Part shown: positions 17,261 to 25,673 of the stretch, one piece after another
Position numbering within the stretch: position 1 is the first letter of the stretch
How the letters are laid out: each line of letters begins with the position of its first letter
NCBI GenBank assembly: GCA_039029315.1
Contig: JBCCGK010000099.1
Span: forward strand, 1-43,700
Reading direction: 5' to 3'
DNA: 43,700 nt
Source: JBCCCJ01 sp039029315
Lineage (GTDB): Bacteria > Bacteroidota > Bacteroidia > J057
Program-made: the position numbers and the translations under genes
Notes under the pieces: generated by a model
The model's database searches: none
Seen by the model: only the letters and a program-made list of their open reading frames with translations
Told to the model about the DNA's origin: nothing

Positions 17261-18033
17261 TGGACAAATTTGAATCATATCGCGAACAGATTGAGGCATA
17301 TGTCCAGGGGCGAATGGAAGAGGAGCAACAACAGCGCTTCGAGCAGATCCTGGCAGAGCGAGCAGAATTGAAGGCCGAAGTCGATCTGCTCATGTCCTAT
17401 CGGCAAAGTTTTCAACGAAAAGATTTGATCGATTTTCAGGCTGCCTTGAGTAAAGCTTCAGCAGCACACGCACTAAGAGATGAGACAATCCAAATAAAAA
17501 AGCGAAGGACTCAATATTGGCTTGTGGCTGCCGCAGTTGTGGGGGTGTTGGTGCTAACTGTTATGCTTTGGAACCGACAGCCCAAACAAGATTACCTGGA
17601 ATATGCGCAGATCGATGTTCCATTTAGCACCTACCGCTCAGATGATATAGAGCAGATCGATTCTCTATATCTCTACCTGGAATCTCAGGTGTCGATTGGG
17701 AATATAGAAGGTGAGAAGCTGGAGTCTTTGATAGAGATGATTGTGGAGGCTGCTAAGAACGAAACATATCTCAGGAGATATCAGCTAGCGAATGAGATAC
17801 TATTGGCCAGGGCCTACTTATTGGATGGGAAAGCAAAGAGTGCTTTGCGGATAATAGAAAAGAATTGGCCTGAAAATATGTCTGCTTGTTCGATTAACTA
17901 TTACAGGACAATTGCACTGCTGGAATTGGATAGAAAAGAAGAGGCCAGGGAGATATTGGAGAAGTTGGATTGTCCTGACATCAATCAGACGCTGACAGAA
18001 CTGCTTGAGATCGCTCGCCGAAAGCAGCCCTGA
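17260..18033 (+). CDS. Single-pass membrane protein, probable anti-sigma-like partner with TPR-like C-terminus
   Basis: I start at the ATG overlapping the sigma stop (MDKFESYREQIEAYVQGRM), rather than 66 bp earlier. The N-terminal ~95 residues are a cytoplasmic helical domain (YVQGRMEEEQQQRFEQIL), one transmembrane helix lies at ~108-125 (YWLVAAAVVGVLVLTVMLW), and the rest is helical repeat-like (ANEILLARAYLLDGKAKSAL, YYRTIALLELDRKEEAREIL). The layout fits an anti-sigma factor holding the ECF factor, though the ZAS zinc motif is absent. The last six codons (RRKQP and stop) lie inside the dispersed structured repeat, so the original C-terminus may have been replaced by repeat insertion. Confidence 0.7.
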   Translation: MDKFESYREQIEAYVQGRMEEEQQQRFEQILAERAELKAEVDLLMSYRQSFQRKDLIDFQAALSKASAAHALRDETIQIKKRRTQYWLVAAAVVGVLVLTVMLWNRQPKQDYLEYAQIDVPFSTYRSDDIEQIDSLYLYLESQVSIGNIEGEKLESLIEMIVEAAKNETYLRRYQLANEILLARAYLLDGKAKSALRIIEKNWPENMSACSINYYRTIALLELDRKEEAREILEKLDCPDINQTLTELLEIARRKQP

Positions 18034-18193
18034 TGCGTTTGTGTGAGGGACTGAAGTATGGCAGAACGCGTTTTAGACCAAGGCGTTTCCCAGCCCAGAA
18101 TCCGACGCGCAAAGGTCTCAGGTTCCTTTCTCCGAAAGCAGACCTGATGCGTTTGTATGAGGGGCTGAAGTATGGCAGAACGCGTTAGGTCTA
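18013..18193. repeat. Second copy (about 1.5 units) of the structured repeat
   Basis: Shares CCGAAAGCAG, CTGATGCGTTTGT and GGCAGAACGCG with the 13845-14196 array and ends with TTAGGTCTA (18185-18193). Its first partial unit runs over the 3' end of the membrane-protein gene; the full unit sits between that gene and the CHAT gene, where it may uncouple or terminate transcription. Confidence 0.8.
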
Positions 18194-18234
18194 GGGACCA
18201 CTATTATCTGAATCAACCGAACAGACAAAACCTT

Positions 18235-20874
18235 ATGAATACTTTTTCCTTGCTACTCCGCTTTCTAGCCTTGTCCCCCATGCTATTGGGCCTCATTGCC
18301 TGTCAAGAGGATGAAATAGATCTTATGGAAAAATCTGAAGGTGATATTCTCAGCGTGACATTTGACCTGCCTGACAACAGATATCAATTGGGGACAGTAG
18401 GATATCGCGATTTGCTGGATGAAGCTGTTTTCAAAAAGGGAACTGAGCAACAGAAGGCAGCCCTGGCTCAAGTGAATGTGTGCAAGGATATGTTTGAGGG
18501 AGGGAATCTGGCTGTCGCTATGGATGAAACGGCCAAATTACTCTCTGGGATTACTTACAAGGAAGAGGATGCACTAGATTCGCTCATCACAGCTGAGGCA
18601 CTTTATGTATTTTGCAGAACCTTCTTTTATAGCAAAAATACCTCCTATGAACCTGCCAATGGACTGCTCTTTCAGGCCATGCATCTCTCTGGCAGCATGA
18701 TTCATGCACAGGATTCTATGATCCAAATTCTGGCCTTATTTCAGTTGGCAAGGCAACATGATGTGTGGGAAGGATTGACAAAGAGATACGGACAATGGAT
18801 TCAAAATCTCTCCGAAGAGGAATGGCTCTATGCAGCTTCTACTGCTTTACGCATCAAGGATGAATATCTGGGCTTAGATGGCCCACCTTTGATGCGTAGT
18901 CTGGGAAATTTGTTTGCAGACTATAGAGAGTTAAAGGGATTTGGCATGAGCTACTCTGCTGAAGAACTTCATAAGGTTACCAGAAGAGGACTCCAGATTG
19001 TAGAGAAATTGGAACAGGCCCACTTCAAAGAATATGCAGAGCTTGCAGTTGCTTTTTTAATGGTCCATACAGGCCAATCCATTGTTGAGGGGAAAGAAGA
19101 TACAGCAAGAAAGTATTTGACCATCTGGCTGCGCATGCAAACGGATGACCCTGAATATGTCCTTGGAGACCCCATTTCCTCCCTCTCTGAAAGTCTGGGA
19201 TTAACCAATTATGCTTCCTTTGCTCTTCCTCACAGATTAGAAGAATTTAAGGAACAGTTTGGAACAGAGGAGTTAGAAGCTACGCGCAAAACTTTACTTA
19301 ATTTATTCAGAGAGCGGACAGAGAATAGATATAAAGAGGGACGCGTCCATAGTAGGATGGATGTGAGAAATGCGTTTCAATTGAATGTCCCCCGGACCTT
19401 TGACTTTCCTATATTAGGACAAGAAGCATTTGAGCTGTTTCAGGACATGACTTCCTTTTATTTTGTCCAAAATAAGGAACTATGGATAGATCAAAAGATC
19501 TCTTCGGAGGACCAAGCATTCCAGGAGACTGTAGATAAAATGCGAGTGTGGGAAGATAGCTTGAAACATGTGGAAATGGCTTTGTCGCACAGACCCACGC
19601 AATCTGACTTTTGGGCATGCTATGAGATCAATCAGCAAATTTCATTATTGAGGAAAGAAGTCCATAAAAAAAGGGCAAAACACTTATTCGAACTGGATCT
19701 TTCTCCGCTCTCTGAGATTCAGGCATCTTTGGCCTCCAATGAACTCTGGCTTACCTTCATGTCTGGTAATAGGAATGATTATGTTGCCATTTGTGGAAAG
19801 GATTATTTTGTGATTGATTCTCTTCCACTGAGATCTACTAGTTGGATCAATAACACACAAGCGATTATCTTAAAAACTCAATTGACCAAGAAGATTGTGC
19901 AGGCTGAGGATTGGACTTCGGAAGAGCAAAGTGCCTTAAGAGCATTGGCAAATATATGTTTCCGGGAACGCATCCCACAAGGGATAGAGCATATTGTTAT
20001 TTCCTGCTCAGATATGGGATTTAAGAAGGCGATGATCTGGGATGTCTTGGTAGAAGAATATATGAGGAATAGCATAGATCCCACCTATTCACTGAAATCT
20101 ATTCGATATAGCGATCAATTTCTGGATCACATGAGGCCTCAAGAAGAAGCATCTTTGAGATCAACGAAACTCATTGCCATAGCCCCAAAGTTTAGGAAGC
20201 CTGAGATCAATTGGGATGAGACAGGGGCATATTCTTTGGCAGAAAAGATGCAAAGGGCTGAGCGAGACAAGTATCGCTTGAATTTCATGCCTTTGTTATA
20301 CAATATCCCTGAAGTGCTAGCCATTGGAGATTTGGTCAAAGGGAAGATCATGGTAGGGGATGAAACCTCAGAGGAAACATTTTTGAAACAAGATCTCAAG
20401 GGAGCTGTTCTTCATTTTTCCTCTCATGCAGTATCGGATGCCAAAGATGCCTTACGCTCTGGCATTGTTCTGAGTGGTGACAATATAAGATTGGGGATTG
20501 GCATCAAGGACAACATTCTTCATTTTCATGAAATCAGGAAACTCGATCTCGATGCAGAATTGGTGGTTCTCAGCGCTTGTCAAACAGGAACGGGCCCCAA
20601 AAGAGAAGGAGGATTTCAATGGACCCTGGCCAATGCCTTCCGGGAAGCAGGATGCGAGAACATCATTTCGAGTGTATGGAACGTTCATGACAAAGCTACA
20701 CATGACATCATGATCGAATTCTACCGCCGATTGATTCAAGGCAAAGGCAAGGCCGAAGCTTTGTATGCTGCGAAAGAACAATACCGCAAAGACAATCCCA
20801 CAATGGGCCCACATTATTGGGCTCCGTTCACATTATATGGAGATAACCAGCCAGTAAAGCTTGTCGCCCGATAG
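18235..20874 (+). CDS. CHAT-domain (caspase-like) protease lipoprotein
   Basis: From the ATG at 18235, a lipoprotein signal peptide (LLRFLALSPMLLGLIAC) is followed by ~500 residues of helical, TPR-like character and a C-terminal CHAT domain. The catalytic pair is visible: His731 in HFSSHAVSD and Cys782 in LSACQTGTG, plus the downstream SVWNVHDKATHDIM and HYWAPFTLYGD segments typical of the family. CHAT proteases cut specific partner proteins, sometimes on activation by other proteins. The open frame begins at 18172 inside the repeat but the extra 21 residues precede the signal and are rejected. With the ECF sigma and membrane protein it forms a likely envelope-stress or surface-signalling unit. 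Confidence 0.85.
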   Translation: MNTFSLLLRFLALSPMLLGLIACQEDEIDLMEKSEGDILSVTFDLPDNRYQLGTVGYRDLLDEAVFKKGTEQQKAALAQVNVCKDMFEGGNLAVAMDETAKLLSGITYKEEDALDSLITAEALYVFCRTFFYSKNTSYEPANGLLFQAMHLSGSMIHAQDSMIQILALFQLARQHDVWEGLTKRYGQWIQNLSEEEWLYAASTALRIKDEYLGLDGPPLMRSLGNLFADYRELKGFGMSYSAEELHKVTRRGLQIVEKLEQAHFKEYAELAVAFLMVHTGQSIVEGKEDTARKYLTIWLRMQTDDPEYVLGDPISSLSESLGLTNYASFALPHRLEEFKEQFGTEELEATRKTLLNLFRERTENRYKEGRVHSRMDVRNAFQLNVPRTFDFPILGQEAFELFQDMTSFYFVQNKELWIDQKISSEDQAFQETVDKMRVWEDSLKHVEMALSHRPTQSDFWACYEINQQISLLRKEVHKKRAKHLFELDLSPLSEIQASLASNELWLTFMSGNRNDYVAICGKDYFVIDSLPLRSTSWINNTQAIILKTQLTKKIVQAEDWTSEEQSALRALANICFRERIPQGIEHIVISCSDMGFKKAMIWDVLVEEYMRNSIDPTYSLKSIRYSDQFLDHMRPQEEASLRSTKLIAIAPKFRKPEINWDETGAYSLAEKMQRAERDKYRLNFMPLLYNIPEVLAIGDLVKGKIMVGDETSEETFLKQDLKGAVLHFSSHAVSDAKDALRSGIVLSGDNIRLGIGIKDNILHFHEIRKLDLDAELVVLSACQTGTGPKREGGFQWTLANAFREAGCENIISSVWNVHDKATHDIMIEFYRRLIQGKGKAEALYAAKEQYRKDNPTMGPHYWAPFTLYGDNQPVKLVAR

Positions 20875-20946
20875 GGGAGAATATGTGAAGTCGCAGGAGA
20901 TTGATAAACAACAAGTATTCACAACAAAGATGTTGTAAGTTGCTGA

Positions 20947-21023
20947 TTGTGAGAGTTATGAGAGAGGATCCTGGCCTTCCCGATTTCGATCGGGACGCGC
21001 TAACCTTCTGATCTGCCAATACG
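20947..21023 (-). other. tRNA-like remnant
   Basis: Read on the minus strand, it has a D-arm-like AGATCAGAAGGTTAGCGC and a following stem-loop TCCCGA...TCGGGA placed like an anticodon arm. No proper TTCGA T-loop follows, so I do not call a functional tRNA; it may be a decayed tRNA or a tRNA-derived structured sequence. Confidence 0.3.
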
Positions 21024-21058
21024 CAAAAAATCAGCTCTTTCGAACTGGCTTTACTGTG

Positions 21059-21107
21059 TGGCGCAGGGGGGAATCGAACCCCCGACCTCAGGGTTATGAA
21101 TCCTGAG
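21059..21107 (-). pseudogene. tRNA-Met(CAT) 3' fragment, integration (att) site
   Basis: On the minus strand: anticodon arm with loop TTCATAA (anticodon CAT), variable loop, T-arm GGGGG-TTCGATT-CCCCC, and the 3' acceptor strand CTGCGCC with discriminator A. The D-arm and 5' acceptor strand are absent; the sequence beyond 21108 is unrelated AT-rich DNA. The 31-39 pair of the anticodon stem is A-C, consistent with a crossover near there. This is what remains on one side when an element integrates into a tRNA gene; the intact tRNA should lie at the far end, outside the window. Confidence 0.75.
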
Positions 21108-21243
21108 TAATATGATTTGATATGATGCTATATGGATTGATAATCAGTTAATTATGAGTTATTTGTGAAATTTTTATTTCTCATTATTCCATAAAAACAC
21201 TATATTTGTTTGTCCCATGTTTGTTCCAAATAAGTAGTTTATT

Positions 21244-22461
21244 ATGGTTACAGTCATTCCAGCACTTATATCAAAACCCAATAAGGAAGGGAAATATCAG
21301 GTCGCAATCCGTATCACCAAAGAGAGAAAATCCTCTTATGTCAGGCTAGGACAATATGTAGATAAGAGTCAGTGGGATGGCAAAGCCAGACGGGTGAAAA
21401 AGAATCATCCCAACTCTACCAGACTGAATGCGTTGATTTCAAAGAAACTGTCTGAGGTAAACAAACTTCATCTCTCCAATGAATTGGAAGATAAACAATC
21501 AACCGCACAAACCATTCACAAAGTTTACCTAAACAAGAAAGAAAAAAGTTCCTTCTTTGACGAAGCTGAAAAATATCTCGCTAATCTCCTTCAGGAAGGA
21601 AAGTACAATCGCTATGTATCCAATAAGCCGCGAGTAGAGCGATTCCAAAAATTCTTGAAAGGTAAGGACATCAAGTTTGAGGAAATTACCGTATCTCTTC
21701 TCAATCAATTCAAAGCTTATCTGAAAGGCAAACATAAGGTTTCCGAACGAACTGCTATCAATTACCTGATTGTCATAAGAACCATTTATAACCAGGGTAT
21801 CAAAAGTGGTCTTGTTGATCAAAGGTTCTATCCCTTCGGAAAGGACAAAATGCCTATTCGTTTTCCTGATTCTGTAAAACTTGGGCTTTCAAAAGAGGAA
21901 TTGGAAACACTTATAGAATTGGATTTGTCAGAATATCCCAAAATACACCATGCGAGGAATGTTTGGTTGTTTTCCTTCTACTTCGCTGGAATGCGAGTCT
22001 CAGATGTACTTCGGCTCAAATGGTCAGACCTAAAAGAAGGACGGCTGTACTACACAATGGGAAAGAACAACAAAACAGGTTCCCTCAAAATTCCAGATCA
22101 GGCCTTGCTGGTTCTGGAAGAATATAAAGCTACCCAACGATCCAAAGATGATGTGATCTTTCCTGAATTGAAAATGGTTGACGACTTTACTGACAAATAT
22201 CTGGTTCAGCGTAAGATCAGCTATGGAGTGAAAAACCTGAATAAATATCTCAAAAAGCTTGGAGAACTTGCTGGATTCGATAAGAAACTAACCATGCATA
22301 TTGCCCGTCATACTTTCGGAAATATTTCAGGTGATCGGATTCCTATTCAGATGCTTCAGAAGTTGTATCGACACTCGAATGTTACTACGACCATTAATTA
22401 TCAGAAGTCTTTCATTTTGAAAGATGCAGATGATGCTTTGGATGCTGTTCTAAACTCCTAG
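21244..22461 (+). CDS. Tyrosine recombinase / integrase
   Basis: 405 residues in the Bacteroidota integrase layout: an N-terminal arm-binding domain (YVRLGQYVDKSQWDG), a SAM-like core-binding domain (~105-195) and a catalytic domain. Catalytic residues visible: Arg251 (GMRVSDVLRLKW), His352-x-x-Arg355 (HIARHTFG), His377 (LYRHSNV, with Arg in place of the usual Gly) and nucleophile Tyr386 (TINYQKS). It should catalyse insertion at and excision from the adjacent tRNA-Met site. Located 137 bp from the tRNA fragment, as expected. Confidence 0.93.
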   Translation: MVTVIPALISKPNKEGKYQVAIRITKERKSSYVRLGQYVDKSQWDGKARRVKKNHPNSTRLNALISKKLSEVNKLHLSNELEDKQSTAQTIHKVYLNKKEKSSFFDEAEKYLANLLQEGKYNRYVSNKPRVERFQKFLKGKDIKFEEITVSLLNQFKAYLKGKHKVSERTAINYLIVIRTIYNQGIKSGLVDQRFYPFGKDKMPIRFPDSVKLGLSKEELETLIELDLSEYPKIHHARNVWLFSFYFAGMRVSDVLRLKWSDLKEGRLYYTMGKNNKTGSLKIPDQALLVLEEYKATQRSKDDVIFPELKMVDDFTDKYLVQRKISYGVKNLNKYLKKLGELAGFDKKLTMHIARHTFGNISGDRIPIQMLQKLYRHSNVTTTINYQKSFILKDADDALDAVLNS

Positions 22462-22479
22462 TTCCAGAATAAAAAGGAT

Positions 22480-23583
22480 TCATCTTTTAGAGGCCCAAAT
22501 ATCATATTCTTCTCTTGGGCTTTTGATCCCCGATTTAATATGAATAGCTTGCCTTTTACCTTCTGAAGCAGTCCCAGCAGACACAATTTTTTCGATCTTC
22601 CATTGAGTCCTGGCTAATGAGGATATTATTATGTCAATTGGATTAGCTTTCCGATCATTTATTCCTCCAAAGCGGATAACCAATTTTGCATCCTCTTTAC
22701 ACTTTGGATATATATTGTTCCAAACTGTTAGTAAATCATTTGAAAAGTCTTCAGGGCTGGAATGAATTACTTGACCATCCATAGAATAATCTACTTCAGG
22801 TTTATTTCCTAAAAACCAGAGTCTTAGCCATTGATCTGGTAAATAGGTTTTCATTCCATAATATGGTGGAGAGGTTATAACCCAATCAAACTGAAGGTCT
22901 TTATCTTTTAATAATTTGGGATTTCTGCTATCAGAAAGAATAATATTGCCATAAGGAGTAGGCAAATCATTTGAGTAATATCTTTCTGCTTTTTCCCTTA
23001 TCAAAGAAAGAACATCAATATTATTGGGAATTAACTCGTGCTTCTTCCAATAATTTACTGCATAATTAGGTTTAGGTGCATAAGTTCGTTGAGCCTGATT
23101 AGAAAAGTATGAGTCTTTTGTTTTGGGTTTAGGTCCATGTAACGCTCCTAAAATGATTCCTCTTAGTGCTTTTCTAGTCTTGGATTTGCAATCATCTAAA
23201 AAAGCTTCTCGAAACTTACAAAGTTGAACCAATACTTCAGGGTGAAATGCATATTCCCAAAACTCCCCAACAGGGACATTTTCAGGCTGGCTTTCTTGAT
23301 TAAGAATTTCTAAGGCCTCAGCTAATATTTCTTCTGGAGATGCGTCTACCAATTTTGCGATTGAAATGGCGACAGCAACTGGACTACTATCAATACCAAA
23401 TGAAGAATATCCAAGGATTCTTGCTGCAAAATTTGTAGTTCCACGGCCACAAAATGGATCTAAGATAAAATCTCCTATTTTCCCATGAATTCTTAATATT
23501 TCATAAGGAAAGTCCAATGGAAACATTGTGAAATATGGACAAATACCATTAAGAACAGAATCTTGTTTTAGAGTTGAACTCAT
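22480..23583 (-). CDS. DNA methyltransferase (N4-cytosine/N6-adenine type)
   Basis: 367 residues. The AdoMet motif LDPFCGRGTT (41-50) comes first and the catalytic motif TSPPYYG (237-243) follows, the SPPY form being common in N4-cytosine and some N6-adenine enzymes. A GIDSSPVAV segment supplies the second AdoMet contact. No recognisable restriction partner of classical type adjoins; instead it is the last gene of the nurA-herA operon, 10 bp after herA. It probably marks self DNA so that the HerA/NurA machine spares it. Target sequence cannot be read from the protein. Confidence 0.85.
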   Translation of the reverse strand: MSSTLKQDSVLNGICPYFTMFPLDFPYEILRIHGKIGDFILDPFCGRGTTNFAARILGYSSFGIDSSPVAVAISIAKLVDASPEEILAEALEILNQESQPENVPVGEFWEYAFHPEVLVQLCKFREAFLDDCKSKTRKALRGIILGALHGPKPKTKDSYFSNQAQRTYAPKPNYAVNYWKKHELIPNNIDVLSLIREKAERYYSNDLPTPYGNIILSDSRNPKLLKDKDLQFDWVITSPPYYGMKTYLPDQWLRLWFLGNKPEVDYSMDGQVIHSSPEDFSNDLLTVWNNIYPKCKEDAKLVIRFGGINDRKANPIDIIISSLARTQWKIEKIVSAGTASEGKRQAIHIKSGIKSPREEYDIWASKR

Positions 23584-23593
23584 ACAGTCAAAA

Positions 23594-25654
23594 TTATGAA
23601 ATTACTCTACAACATGTTTTGTTATCAGGCTCTCTTCTATATGTTTCCCAGTACTGGTCTTGGGGCCCAAATATGGAATTTAAGATTTCTGCGACCCACT
23701 GATAGGCTAAATTGTCTCTCCCATCTACATTTTCAGGGATTTCTTCCATGATTAAGTGCATTATCCTTCCCCAAGAAAGCCCTGTTCCATTACGAATTTG
23801 ATCAAGTACCCCATGATCATTCCTGATTCTATTTGTTGCAGCCTCCAGATAAATTCTAAGAGGGTCAATGGTAGTTTGACCATTCTCATTTCCTTCCTGC
23901 ATAGTAGGAAGCGCAAATTCATTTCTTAATGTATTCGCATAAACTAATTCAGAAGCTCGTAACGAGTAGTTTTCGTCTCGCAATTGGAATCGCCGTTCAA
24001 ATGAAAGAACTCTAATTGCCAAGGGGTAGGGTTTTCCGCTAGCTGAACTCCAGAATACTCCCTGTCCGGGAATAGGTTCATTTAGTAGAGAGCTTAAGAT
24101 GTCTTGACTAAAATGCGCGTTTGCGTGCTTGATATTACTTAAATCTGAAGCAGATAATAAATGAAACACAAACCAATTATCTCCTTGACTAAGTAATTCA
24201 TTAGGAATACTTCCTGGCTGTTGAGTTATAAGAACTGCTCCCAAGTCATATTTTCTGCCCTCTTTCACCCATGCTATATAAGGTTCAGCACCAGATGATT
24301 TTTCGTTTAAAACGGCTTGTGCTTCCTCAACTACAGCCAAGGTAGGAATAGTTTGAGGTCTTGCCTCTGTAAACTGCTCCTGATTATGGTCAAAAATTCT
24401 TCTCAAAATAAGACTAGAAAGAATTAGAGATTGAGTTCCACGTAATTGAGATACATCCACCACACACAATCGTCCAGTTCGCAGAGATGCCAATAACATA
24501 TCCATTAGCTGACTGGAGCTATCATGCAACATGCTGACAATATTTGTCATATTTGCCCTTGCTGCTAAGGCTTCAGCATCTTGATGATCTTCAAGGTTTA
24601 AAATTCTTCGAATTTCAGGAAGATCAGCTTGATTCCTATGTACGTCAATTAATTCAACTAGCTCTCTCCACCTAGAATCCGACAAACTGCGAAGTTTTCG
24701 AATATTCTGCTGTTGTTGTCTTTCTGGACTAACTGCAATAGAAATCACATCTCCTGGCCGAAGTCGGCGAATGTCTAATCGGATACCACCAGCTACAAAG
24801 GATTGATAAAATTCGCTTGGCCCCCTTCTATTCGTAAATACTACTAGTTTATCTTCAAGGTGTTCAACATCACAAAGCCCTGGACGGCCTCTATCATCAG
24901 GCCAGAAATACTCACCATCTGGGTCAAACAATATAGTGCCTACTGGAACTCTACGTCCTCCTCGCTTTTCTACAGTTGGAATCTCTCGATATAATTCACT
25001 GAATAAAAGTTTATTTAAGTTAGACTTCCCAAATCCTGCTCTTGCAAAGATAAAACTTCTTCTAGATACTAAATTTGTTATTGGGAACTTGATGAGGACT
25101 TCTGGCTCCTTTAACTGCATCCAAGGCAAAACATCAAGTTCTTCACCATTACCAGCATATATGTATTCACCCAAGGCAAAATGTCCAATATCAGCTCCGT
25201 CAACATTATGTCCAGAAACTTCACGAAGAACATCTGGAGCCAAAAAAGCAACAGGGCTACCTACATGTGGGAGCCTTCGGTGTGAGGCAATAAAGTTAAT
25301 TCCTTCTCCATTTACTCTTACGACCCCTAAAACACGAATATCAATCTGATACTTTAAATACTGTTCTCGTAGATTTTCAGGAATAGGACGGCCTTCCCTC
25401 ATTGCTCGTATATTGAATTCCTCTCCCACTCCAGAAGATAATTTTCCCGCCGAAGATAAGGATGTAATTCTTCCAAGTACACCTTCATCGGGAGTTTCTA
25501 GTTGGACTAGGAGAAACTGTCCGTGCATCGGGATACTTTGGAATTCATTTCGATATGGCAAAGCCAGATCAGCGTGGAATTCTAGTCCTCCTTTACTAAA
25601 CCCTCGGAATACTCCTATAATATGATCAAGTGGAAATAATTCAATACCTGACAT
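23594..25654 (-). CDS. herA: HerA-like DNA-translocating ATPase
   Basis: 686 residues. An N-terminal HAS-barrel-like domain (to ~170) precedes a RecA/FtsK-type ATPase: Walker A ARAGFGKSN (204-212, Lys210), a FDPDGEYFW strand, Walker B TLAVVEEAQA (438-447) and a sensor segment VLITQQPGSIP. HerA forms hexamers that pump DNA and, with NurA nuclease, resect DNA ends; bacterial versions occur in defence loci. The start is 19 bp after the nurA stop and the stop is 10 bp before the methyltransferase, so the three form one transcript. High confidence in family; defence role is from context. Confidence 0.88.
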   Translation of the reverse strand: MSGIELFPLDHIIGVFRGFSKGGLEFHADLALPYRNEFQSIPMHGQFLLVQLETPDEGVLGRITSLSSAGKLSSGVGEEFNIRAMREGRPIPENLREQYLKYQIDIRVLGVVRVNGEGINFIASHRRLPHVGSPVAFLAPDVLREVSGHNVDGADIGHFALGEYIYAGNGEELDVLPWMQLKEPEVLIKFPITNLVSRRSFIFARAGFGKSNLNKLLFSELYREIPTVEKRGGRRVPVGTILFDPDGEYFWPDDRGRPGLCDVEHLEDKLVVFTNRRGPSEFYQSFVAGGIRLDIRRLRPGDVISIAVSPERQQQQNIRKLRSLSDSRWRELVELIDVHRNQADLPEIRRILNLEDHQDAEALAARANMTNIVSMLHDSSSQLMDMLLASLRTGRLCVVDVSQLRGTQSLILSSLILRRIFDHNQEQFTEARPQTIPTLAVVEEAQAVLNEKSSGAEPYIAWVKEGRKYDLGAVLITQQPGSIPNELLSQGDNWFVFHLLSASDLSNIKHANAHFSQDILSSLLNEPIPGQGVFWSSASGKPYPLAIRVLSFERRFQLRDENYSLRASELVYANTLRNEFALPTMQEGNENGQTTIDPLRIYLEAATNRIRNDHGVLDQIRNGTGLSWGRIMHLIMEEIPENVDGRDNLAYQWVAEILNSIFGPQDQYWETYRREPDNKTCCRVIS

Positions 25655-25673
25655 AAGAACATTTTAATTTTGG

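Larger units (their letters stand above)
20875..21243. other. Junction region between host chromosome and integrated element
   Basis: Contains a short hairpin near 20920-20936, a tRNA-like stretch (20947-21023, minus), the tRNA-Met 3' fragment (21059-21107, minus) and, after it, AT-rich DNA leading to the integrase with an isolated -7-like TATATTTG (21201-21208). Confidence 0.5.

Noticed and set aside
20947..21023. Functional tRNA call
   Set aside because: Lacks a T-loop and a matching acceptor stem.
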